Shown here one piece after another: positions 1-4,898 of a DNA stretch of 5,162 nucleotides. The DNA lies in the NCBI GenBank assembly GCA_046049665.1, contig JBJOQW010000023.1, positions 1 to 5,162 on the forward strand, written 5' to 3'. The number at the start of each line of letters is the position of its first letter. Position 1 is the first letter of the stretch. Made by a program: the position numbers and the translations under genes. The notes under the pieces were generated by a model. The model did no database searches, had not been told where the DNA came from, and saw only the letters and a list, made by a program, of their open reading frames with translations. Origin of the DNA: JAAFHS01 sp046049665 (GTDB lineage Bacteria; Pseudomonadota; Alphaproteobacteria; Rhodobacterales; Rhodobacteraceae).

Positions 1-727
1 CCGGGTGTCCGATGCCTGCAAAGGCCAGCACGCGGCTGTCTGCCCAATCCATGCCCATGGCCAAAGGGTGCAACACCGCCTGCACATGCGGCACGCTGAT
101 GGCGTGGCCCCATGTCAAGCGAAACCGGTCTTGCGCGGCAGAATCGCCGATCGACAAAAGAACTGTCGCGCGCGCCAACCCTTTTGCCACGGGTTCACGC
201 AATGGTCCCGCAGGCAAGCACAGCCCGTTGCCAAACCCGATCGTCGCGTCCACCACGACAATGCTGGCTGTCTTGGCCACTGAAGGGTTCTGGAACCCAT
301 CGTCCAGCAATATGACATGCGCGCCGGCTGCCTCGGCGGCGCGCACGCCTGCGGCCCTGTCATGGGCCACCCAGACCGGCACGAACGCAGCCAGCAGCAA
401 GGGCTCATCGCCGATATCGGCTGCGGAATGCCGCGTCGCATCTACCTGAACCGGTCCGGCAAGCGTGCCGCCATACCCGCGCGAAATGATGTGCACCGCC
501 AGACCGCGCGCGACCCACCGTTGCGCAAGCGCAATGGCTGTTGGCGTTTTGCCCGTGCCCCCTGCGTTCAGATTGCCAATGCAGATGACCGGCACCTTTG
601 CCTGATAGCCAGCCCTTCGCAGTCGACGCGCCGTGGCTGCGGCATAGATCATGCCGATCGGCTGCAACAGGCGCGCCAACAGGCCGGGTGCATCGGGGGG
701 GGTGAACCAATAGGCCGGTGGACGCAT
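1..727 (-). CDS. lpxK: Tetraacyldisaccharide 4'-kinase LpxK (C-terminus beyond window edge)
   Basis: LpxK transfers the ATP gamma-phosphate to the 4' position of the tetraacyldisaccharide-1-phosphate lipid A precursor, at the cytoplasmic face of the inner membrane. The first 242 residues are visible. They show the typical start MRPPAYWFTPP, a membrane-associating N-terminal helix region (about residues 14-36), the P-loop NAGGTGKTP (54-62, with K60 and T61), SRGYGG (82-87), GDEP (106-109), the LDDGFQ motif with paired aspartates (141-146), LPAGPLREP (171-179) and AFAGIG (235-240). All of these are family hallmarks. The start is the ATG at 727-725. It shares one base with the TGA of the upstream Kdo-transferase-like gene (TGATG), which suggests translational coupling; the Shine-Dalgarno signal is only a weak G-rich stretch. 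A run of eight C residues on the coding strand (702-695) encodes part of T9-P10-P11. The frame is intact across it. Roughly the last quarter of the protein lies outside the window. Confidence 0.96.
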   Translation of the reverse strand, partial: MRPPAYWFTPPDAPGLLARLLQPIGMIYAAATARRLRRAGYQAKVPVICIGNLNAGGTGKTPTAIALAQRWVARGLAVHIISRGYGGTLAGPVQVDATRHSAADIGDEPLLLAAFVPVWVAHDRAAGVRAAEAAGAHVILLDDGFQNPSVAKTASIVVVDATIGFGNGLCLPAGPLREPVAKGLARATVLLSIGDSAAQDRFRLTWGHAISVPHVQAVLHPLAMGMDWADSRVLAFAGIGHP

Positions 728-1923
728 CAAGCCGCCCCGTCCATGATTTGCCTGATGGTATGCATGACACGCGCTGTTGCTTCGGCTCCGTCGCTTGTCA
801 CGGCCCATGCCGCTTGCGCCAATCGTGCCGCACGGTCAGGCGAAAGCAACTCACCCACGGCGTCGGCCAGATCACCGGCCGATCCCACTGCGCGTGCAGC
901 ACGCGCTGCGCCAAACCGGCCAAAAAGCGCCCCGAACGGGCCTGAGCGCGGCCCATACAGGATGGCTGACCCCAGTGCCGCAGGCTCAAGCGGGCTGCGC
1001 AGGCAACCCTGCCCTGAAAGGCTGCCACCCAGAAAGGTAATTGGCGCAAGCCGATACCAAAGGCCGTAATCTTCGGTGCCCTCTGCCAGATAGACATCGA
1101 CATCCTGATGCGGTTCTTCATCCCGGCTGCGGCGGGCGACGACCCAGCCTTCGGTCTGGTCAAGCTGTTCTGCCAGAATGTCGGCACGCGCGGCATCTTC
1201 CGGGGCCAGAATCAACATTGACCGGTGGGCGTGGCTTTGCACATTGCGGTGCGCTGCGATAACCGCGGCCTCTTCTGCCTGCGGCAGGCAAGCCGCGAGC
1301 CAGACCGGGCGCGACGTCAGCAGTCGGGCAAATGCGGCACGTTCACCTTCGGCGCAAGGCAACGCGGCGGATGCCTCTTCCAGACGCCCCAGGGCCAGAA
1401 CGGATGACGGCACTGCACCTGCCTTGCGAAAGGCCCGCGCGGCCGTTTCATCAACGGCAATCACCGTTTGAAAGGTTGCCAGAACCGACCTCATGAGGCC
1501 CGGAAACCAGCCATCACGGTCTCGCAGAATATAGGGCAGCCGGCCGTCAACCATGATCAGGGGCAAACCACGTTCGCTACAGGCCTGAATGAACGCAGGT
1601 CGCAATTCACCATCTGCGCATACCGCAAGCTCGGGCTGCCAATAGTCAAGAAAGGCCTTCACCTCGGGTGGGGTATCTGGCGGAGGCGGCTGCACAAGAA
1701 CGCCGGGGCTGTCAGCAAGGGGTTCAGGGCAGGTCAGCACCACCGTGATTGCGTCTTCGTCAACCATGCGCAAGGCAAGCTGCACCACCGTCCGCGCCGC
1801 ATCGGCTGTTGGGGCGTGCATGATGACCACACGTCCTGCCGGGCGCGCCGGCCGTGGCACCTGCGGTGAAGACTGGCGCCCCGGCCGCAGGTTGTACAGG
1901 GTCAGGCCAAGCGAATATGCCAT
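727..1923 (-). CDS. waaA: Divergent 3-deoxy-D-manno-octulosonic acid (Kdo) transferase family protein (WaaA-like)
   Basis: WaaA enzymes transfer Kdo from CMP-Kdo to lipid IVA. This 398-residue protein matches the family along its whole length. The N-terminal Rossmann half has VVIMHAPTADAAR (32-44), where canonical proteins have HxVSVGE, and ADGELRP (103-109), matching ETELWP. The C-terminal half has RPVWLAACLPQAEE (205-218), TFLGGSL (296-302) and SPLEPAALG (310-318). It is slightly shorter than usual WaaA (about 420-430 residues), mainly because the N-terminal membrane-anchor region is reduced to MAYSLGLTLYNL. Several signature residues are changed: VGE is replaced around T39-A43, RHPERF reads PEDAARAD (241-248), the STHxGEE motif reads ACLPQAEE, and GGHNPLEP reads CLRSPLEP. 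The position between DUF4170 and lpxK supports a role in lipid A/core synthesis. The altered motifs leave open a changed acceptor, a non-catalytic role, or a paralogue of a canonical WaaA elsewhere. The start ATG (1923-1921) lies 12 bp after the DUF4170 stop, with a weak GGA as possible ribosome site. Confidence 0.82.
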   Translation of the reverse strand: MAYSLGLTLYNLRPGRQSSPQVPRPARPAGRVVIMHAPTADAARTVVQLALRMVDEDAITVVLTCPEPLADSPGVLVQPPPPDTPPEVKAFLDYWQPELAVCADGELRPAFIQACSERGLPLIMVDGRLPYILRDRDGWFPGLMRSVLATFQTVIAVDETAARAFRKAGAVPSSVLALGRLEEASAALPCAEGERAAFARLLTSRPVWLAACLPQAEEAAVIAAHRNVQSHAHRSMLILAPEDAARADILAEQLDQTEGWVVARRSRDEEPHQDVDVYLAEGTEDYGLWYRLAPITFLGGSLSGQGCLRSPLEPAALGSAILYGPRSGPFGALFGRFGAARAARAVGSAGDLADAVGELLSPDRAARLAQAAWAVTSDGAEATARVMHTIRQIMDGAA

Positions 1924-1935
1924 GCTGATCCGGGA

Positions 1936-2181
1936 TCAATGCCCCATTTCTTCGGTGGCACTTGCTGGCGCGGCCTCATCCCGCAGGCGGTGGATATGCG
2001 CGATGAAATAGCGCATTTCGGCATTATCCACTGTGCGCTGCGCTTCGGCTTTCCAGGCGTTGAAGGCCGATTGGTAATCCGGGAACATGCCCACGATATG
2101 AATGTTCGACACATCCTTGAAGACGTTCTTCGTGGGGTCCGTCAGCTCTCCGCCGAAGACAAGGTGCAGGCGTTGGGTCAT
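1936..2181 (-). CDS. DUF4170 domain-containing small protein
   Basis: This 81-residue protein begins MTQRLHLVFGGELTDP. It carries the hallmarks of the alphaproteobacterial DUF4170 family: FGGEL near the start, FKDVSNIHIVGMFPDY (about 20-35), FNAWKAEAQRTVDNAEMRYF (about 39-58) and a HIHRLRDE end. No biochemical function is established to my knowledge. Members recur directly upstream of Kdo transferase and lpxK genes, so a link to envelope or lipid A synthesis is inferred from context only. I see no signal peptide or membrane segment, so it is probably cytoplasmic. The frame stays open upstream to 2253, but ATG 2181 is chosen because a strong Shine-Dalgarno sequence, GGAGAGG (2192-2186), lies just before it and because family homology begins there. 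It is the first gene of a leftward operon, with 12 bp to the next gene. Confidence 0.9.
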   Translation of the reverse strand: MTQRLHLVFGGELTDPTKNVFKDVSNIHIVGMFPDYQSAFNAWKAEAQRTVDNAEMRYFIAHIHRLRDEAAPASATEEMGH

Positions 2182-2185
2182 CGGG

Positions 2186-2192
2186 CCTCTCC
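2186..2192 (-). promoter_or_regulatory. Ribosome binding site of the DUF4170 gene
   Basis: On the minus strand GGAGAGG ends four bases before ATG 2181; its GGAG core is seven bases away. It decides in favour of this start over the in-frame upstream codons at 2253 and 2214. Confidence 0.8.
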
Positions 2193-2209
2193 GTTTTCTT
2201 TGCAGGCGC

Positions 2210-2237
2210 AGCATAGGGGCGGGGGCGGGCGGGTCAA
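2210..2237 (-). promoter_or_regulatory. Putative sigma-70-type promoter of the DUF4170-waaA-lpxK operon
   Basis: Read on the minus strand, TTGACC (2237-2232, five of six matches to TTGACA) is followed after 16 bp by TATGCT (2215-2210, four of six matches to TATAAT). Transcription would begin near 2203 and give a leader of about 20 bases that includes the Shine-Dalgarno sequence of DUF4170. The spacer is almost pure C on this strand, which is unusual. The prediction is from consensus only; no start site is known. Confidence 0.6.
2216..2233 (+). other. Putative G-quadruplex motif in the promoter spacer
   Basis: The plus strand carries four G runs of 4, 5, 3 and 3 (2216-2219, 2221-2225, 2227-2229, 2231-2233), each separated by a single C. 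This satisfies the classic G3+N1-7 quadruplex pattern with the shortest possible loops, an arrangement known to be very stable in vitro. It fills the spacer between the proposed -35 and -10 boxes of the leftward operon and lies on its template strand. Folding in the cell is inference. Confidence 0.55.
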
Positions 2238-2240
2238 GAC

Positions 2241-2273
2241 GGCTATACAGCAAGGGGGTTTGCGTCTATAGCC
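2241..2273. repeat. Interrupted inverted repeat GGCTATA...TATAGCC
   Basis: Perfect 7-bp arms (2241-2247 and 2267-2273) flank a 19-bp centre. Nested inside are a further 4-bp pair, GCAA (2250-2253) and TTGC (2260-2263), around a G-rich loop. It sits immediately upstream of the -35 box of the leftward operon and within the upstream region of the rightward helicase gene. It could be a binding site for a dimeric regulator shared by the divergent genes, or a chance hairpin. TATACA (2244-2249) in the left arm is the best -10-like word for the plus strand, but it has no convincing -35 partner. Confidence 0.4.
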
Positions 2274-2300
2274 CTGCCGGTCGGCCCAAGGATTCCGGGA

Positions 2301-2325
2301 CTGGACAGGCGAGGAGGCCTGCCAG
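2301..2325 (+). promoter_or_regulatory. Stem-loop in the helicase leader, loop GAGGAG
   Basis: CTGG (2301-2304) pairs with CCAG (2322-2325) and CAGGC (2306-2310) pairs with GCCTG (2317-2321). This makes a nine-pair GC-rich stem with one bulged A (2305) and a six-base loop GAGGAG (2311-2316). No U tract follows, so it does not look like an intrinsic terminator. The purine-rich, Shine-Dalgarno-like loop about 85 bases upstream of the helicase start could be a protein or small-RNA target. A regulatory function is inference; the pairing is seen directly. Confidence 0.45.
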
Positions 2326-2346
2326 ACGTGGGGAATGAGGTGCCGG

Positions 2347-2403
2347 ATGAATGGCACTGAAACTTGGAACGGGGGCAAGGCCCCCGATGGGACGAACACA
2401 TGA
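2347..2403 (+). CDS. Possible 18-residue leader peptide overlapping the helicase start
   Basis: A short frame (MNGTETWNGGKAPDGTNT) begins at ATG 2347 and ends with TGA 2401-2403, which overlaps the helicase ATG 2400-2402 as ATGA. A good Shine-Dalgarno sequence, GAGGTG (2337-2342), lies four bases before its ATG; that is better than the weak GGGA before the helicase. The frame also extends upstream to ATG 2335 (22 residues). The layout resembles a translationally coupled leader. Translation would pass through the GC hairpin at 2370-2386 and might open the helicase start region. A competing 20-residue frame starts at ATG 2351 and ends at 2413, and is spaced as well from the same Shine-Dalgarno sequence. 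No homology is recognised, and such short frames arise by chance, so confidence is low. Confidence 0.25.
   Translation: MNGTETWNGGKAPDGTNT
2370..2386 (+). promoter_or_regulatory. GC hairpin just before the helicase start codon
   Basis: A perfect seven-pair inverted repeat, CGGGGGC (2370-2376) with GCCCCCG (2380-2386), encloses a three-base loop AAG. It ends 13 bases before the helicase ATG, next to the weak GGGA ribosome site (2389-2392). In mRNA it should be very stable and could limit ribosome loading, perhaps with temperature dependence. A run of U after the stem is absent, which argues against an intrinsic terminator. Confidence 0.5.
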
Positions 2404-4817
2404 CCGATATTGAAATTGCAGGCCCGCTGGCAGCGGCCCTTGCAGCCAAGGGCTATGCAGCCCTGACACCCGTTCAGCAGGCCGTGCTGGCGGCAAATGC
2501 GGCAGAGCGTGATCTGCTGGTGTCCGCGCAAACCGGCAGCGGCAAGACCGTGGCCTTTGGCATTGCCATCGCGCCCGAGATTCTGGCCGGGGCTGACCGT
2601 TTGCTGTTTGCGGATGTGCCCTTGGCCTTGGTGGTAGCGCCCACGCGCGAACTTGCCCTGCAGGTCGCACGTGAGCTTGACTGGCTGTATGGCGAGGCGG
2701 GCGCAAAGATTGCAACCTGCGTTGGTGGCATGGACTACCGCACCGAAAAGCGCGCGCTGGATCGCGGGGCGCATATCGTTGTGGGTACGCCGGGCCGCCT
2801 GCGTGACCATATCGAACGCAAGTCACTTGATCTGTCGGGCTTGCGCGCAGCCGTGCTGGACGAAGCAGATGAAATGCTGGATCTGGGTTTCCGCGAGGAT
2901 CTGGAATTCATTCTGAACGCCGCCCCCGAAGAACGCCGCACGCTGATGTTTTCGGCCACGGTGCCAAAGTCGATTGCGGAACTGGCGAAGGATTTCCAAC
3001 GCGATGCCCTGCGTCTGCAAACGGCAGGTGAGGCCAAGCAACACGTTGATATCGAATACAAAGGCATGTCAGTTGCGGTGCGTGACCGCGATCACGCCAT
3101 TTTCAACACCTTGCGCTATTATGATGCGCGGGCTGCGATCGTGTTCTGCAAGACGCGGGCCAATGTGAACAACCTTCTGGCGCGCATGGGCAACCGTGGG
3201 TTTCAGGTGGTGGCGCTGTCGGGTGAGCTGAGCCAGCAGGAACGCACGCATGCGCTGCAGGCGCTGCGTGACGGTCGGGCACGGGTGTGTATTGCGACGG
3301 ATGTGGCGGCACGGGGGATTGACCTGCCGGGTCTTGATCTGGTGATCCATGCTGATCTGCCATCCAACAGTGAAACGCTGTTGCACCGGTCGGGGCGCAC
3401 GGGGCGCGCGGGCCAAAAGGGCGTATCGGCGCTGATCGTGGTGCCATCGGAATTCCGCAAGGCACAGCGGCTGTTGCAGGGCGCGAAGGTCGTGGCCGAA
3501 TGGGGCACGGCACCGGGTGCCGATGAAGTGCAGGCGCGTGAAGACCTGCGTCTACTGGAACATCCGACACTGCAAATGCCGGTGGGTGATGATGGCCCGA
3601 TGGCCGAGGCGCTGTTGGCGCGGTTTTCGCCATCGGCTGTTGCGGCAGCCTTTGTGCGGCTGTGGCGCGAGGGGCGGTCAGCGCCGGAGGTGCTGCAGGA
3701 TATGACCGCACCGGCTGCGGCCAGTGCGCCACGCGAACGGGGCGAATTTGGCGAATCGGTCTGGTATGTGCTGAGCGTTGGGCGTTCGGGCCGGGCCGAG
3801 GCGCGCTGGCTTTTGCCGAAAATCTGCGATGCGGGCGGGATCGCCAAGGATGGCATCGGGGCAATCCGCGTTCAGGAAGACCAGACCTATGTGCAGATCG
3901 CCAAGGCGGCGGGCAACAAGTTCGGGGCGATGCTGGAACTGGAACCGGGGCTGGAAATGCGCCGGATCGAAGGTGAGCCTTCTCTGGACAGGCCGGAACG
4001 CACGCCGCGCAAAAGCTTTGATAAACCGGAACGGCGGCCTGCAGCACCGCGCGCGCCGCGCGATGACAGCTGGCGCAAGGACACGGTGCAGAACGATGCA
4101 GAGCGCGCGCCAAAGCCGGAATATAAGCCCAAACCGCCGCGCATTGTTGAAGAAGACAGCCCGGCAGCACCGCCGCGTGCAGTGGCGGAAGTGGCCGAGC
4201 GCAAACCTTACGCAAAGCGGGATGATGCCAAGCCATACGCGCCCAAACCCTATGCCAAGCGCGAAGATGGGCCAGCAAAGCCCTATGCCAAACGCGAGGA
4301 CGGGCCGGCAAAGCCCTATGCGCGGCGTGAGGATGGCCCGGCAAAGCCCTACGCCAAGCGTGAAGATGGGGCACCAAAGCCCTATGCCAAGCGCGAAGAC
4401 GGTGCGGCAAAGCCCTACGTAAAGCGCGATGGCGCGGCGCCAAAACCCTATGCCAAGCGCGATGATGGCGATGCGCCAAAGCCGCGGTGGAAGGCGGAGG
4501 CGGGCAAATCGGCAGGCTTCAAAAGCCATGGCGGTGGGGCTGATGGGAAGCCGGGCAAGGCCGCGGGCTTCAAATCACATGCGGCGGAAGGCAAGCCTTA
4601 CAAGCCAAAGGCCGAAGGGGCCGAGGGCAAGCCTTACCGGGCGAAACCGGCGGGCGAAGGCAAACCTTATGCTGGAAAATCGGCAGGGGCGGACGGCAAG
4701 CCGTTTAAGCCACGCGCGGCAGCAGCAGGCAAACCGGCAGGCAAGTTCGCCAAGCCTGCAAGTGATGCGAAGGATACGTCCAAGCGGTTTGTGCCTCCAA
4801 AGCGCCCGAAAGTCTGA
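2400..4817 (+). CDS. DEAD-box ATP-dependent RNA helicase, DeaD/CsdA-like, with long basic repeat tail
   Basis: This is an ATP-driven RNA unwinding enzyme of 805 residues, of the kind that assists ribosome assembly, mRNA decay and cold adaptation. All core motifs are present: Q motif (TPVQ, 23-26), motif I AQTGSGKT (43-50), Ia PTREL (81-85), TPGR (130-133), II DEAD (154-157), III SAT (185-187), IV IVFCKTR (247-253), V ATDVAARGIDLP (299-310) and VI HRSGRTGRAG (329-338). Residues about 452-522 match the DbpA/DeaD RNA-binding domain, including LSVGRSGRAE and GIGAIRVQEDQTYVQIA. After about 525 comes a roughly 280-residue low-complexity tail rich in K, R, P, A and G, ending KRFVPPKRPKV. E. coli DeaD is about 629 residues, so the tail is long. 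ATG 2400 is chosen because MTDIEIAGPLAAAL fits family N-termini. A TTG at 2364 would add 12 residues but has no ribosome site and would place coding sequence across the 2370 hairpin. The gene diverges from the lipid A operon and converges with trhO. I saw no frameshift. Confidence 0.95.
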   Translation: MTDIEIAGPLAAALAAKGYAALTPVQQAVLAANAAERDLLVSAQTGSGKTVAFGIAIAPEILAGADRLLFADVPLALVVAPTRELALQVARELDWLYGEAGAKIATCVGGMDYRTEKRALDRGAHIVVGTPGRLRDHIERKSLDLSGLRAAVLDEADEMLDLGFREDLEFILNAAPEERRTLMFSATVPKSIAELAKDFQRDALRLQTAGEAKQHVDIEYKGMSVAVRDRDHAIFNTLRYYDARAAIVFCKTRANVNNLLARMGNRGFQVVALSGELSQQERTHALQALRDGRARVCIATDVAARGIDLPGLDLVIHADLPSNSETLLHRSGRTGRAGQKGVSALIVVPSEFRKAQRLLQGAKVVAEWGTAPGADEVQAREDLRLLEHPTLQMPVGDDGPMAEALLARFSPSAVAAAFVRLWREGRSAPEVLQDMTAPAAASAPRERGEFGESVWYVLSVGRSGRAEARWLLPKICDAGGIAKDGIGAIRVQEDQTYVQIAKAAGNKFGAMLELEPGLEMRRIEGEPSLDRPERTPRKSFDKPERRPAAPRAPRDDSWRKDTVQNDAERAPKPEYKPKPPRIVEEDSPAAPPRAVAEVAERKPYAKRDDAKPYAPKPYAKREDGPAKPYAKREDGPAKPYARREDGPAKPYAKREDGAPKPYAKREDGAAKPYVKRDGAAPKPYAKRDDGDAPKPRWKAEAGKSAGFKSHGGGADGKPGKAAGFKSHAAEGKPYKPKAEGAEGKPYRAKPAGEGKPYAGKSAGADGKPFKPRAAAAGKPAGKFAKPASDAKDTSKRFVPPKRPKV
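4245..4478 (+). repeat. Seven in-frame tandem repeats encoding KPYAKREDGPA-type units
   Basis: Helicase residues 616-693 consist of six 11-residue units and a last 12-residue unit. Each begins KPY, mostly continues AKRED or AKRDD, and ends G with A/P. The DNA period is 33 bp, 36 in the last copy. Degenerate half-units lie before them (KPYAKRDDA from 602). Copies differ largely at synonymous third positions and in the linker, while KPY-x-(K/R)R-(E/D) is kept. This suggests an old expansion held by selection on the protein. The repeats alternate basic and acidic pairs with a tyrosine each turn and are probably disordered. Confidence 0.85.
4590..4727 (+). repeat. Second in-frame repeat block: GKPY/GKPF units in the helicase tail
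   Basis: Helicase residues 731-776 hold four units beginning GKPYKPK, GKPYRAK, GKPYAGK and GKPFKPR, spaced 11-12 residues apart. Just before them SAGFKSH (704-710) and AAGFKSH (721-727) form another pair of repeats. Unlike the first block these units have few acidic residues, so the end of the tail is strongly basic, as expected for non-specific RNA contact. Confidence 0.7.
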
Positions 4818-4859
4818 TCTGCACCGAGGTTGCAAGATGAGTATTTGGACAAAGAGAAA

Positions 4860-4890
4860 ACAGCCGTGCCTTTTGGGTGTGGCTGTCTTT
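4860..4890. terminator. Probable bidirectional terminator between helicase and trhO
   Basis: ACAGCC (4860-4865) pairs with GGCTGT (4881-4886). As plus-strand RNA the stem extends inward through three G-U pairs and two C-G pairs (4866-4870 with 4876-4880) to a loop of about five bases, and CTTT follows. Read on the minus strand the 6-bp outer stem is followed by TTTTCTCTTT, the better U tract. It lies in the 81-bp gap between convergent genes, where it could end both transcripts. The imperfect stem and interrupted U tracts limit confidence. Confidence 0.55.
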
Positions 4891-4898
4891 ACTTGCGG

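Noticed and set aside
695..702. Run of eight G (eight C on the lpxK strand) as a phase-variation or frameshift site
   Set aside because: The lpxK frame is intact through the run and matches the family's usual N-terminus. One homopolymer in a GC-rich essential gene is weak evidence for switching, though slippage or a sequencing error is possible there.
317..1069. Plus-strand open frame of 250 residues opposite lpxK and the Kdo-transferase-like gene
   Set aside because: It is antisense to two family-recognised genes, spans their junction, has biased composition and shows no domain.
2364..2399. Upstream TTG start that would lengthen the helicase by 12 residues
   Set aside because: There is no ribosome site before TTG 2364, the added residues do not resemble helicase N-termini, and the hairpin at 2370-2386 would be inside the coding region. 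ATG 2400 is preferred.
2351..2413. Alternative 20-residue ORF (begins MALKLGTG) overlapping the helicase start in another frame
   Set aside because: It shares the GAGGTG ribosome site with the 2347 frame and is spaced acceptably, but it has no homology and overlaps 14 bases of helicase coding sequence. It is kept only as a competitor to the leader-peptide idea.
2178..2810. Minus-strand open frame of 210 residues across the intergenic region and helicase N-terminus
   Set aside because: It overlaps the helicase Q motif, motif I and motif Ia region in antisense and crosses the DUF4170 promoter. The translation has no family resemblance.
4245..4478. CRISPR-like regular repeats
   Set aside because: The repeats are in frame, contiguous without unique spacers, and encode a coherent peptide unit within the helicase.
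3103..4479. Long minus-strand open frame (458 residues) opposite the helicase, and another at 3678-4529
   Set aside because: Both lie antisense to a clearly real gene. Their products are histidine-, alanine- and arginine-rich low-complexity translations, partly of the repeat tail, with no recognisable domain. High GC content and the 33-bp period explain the lack of stops.
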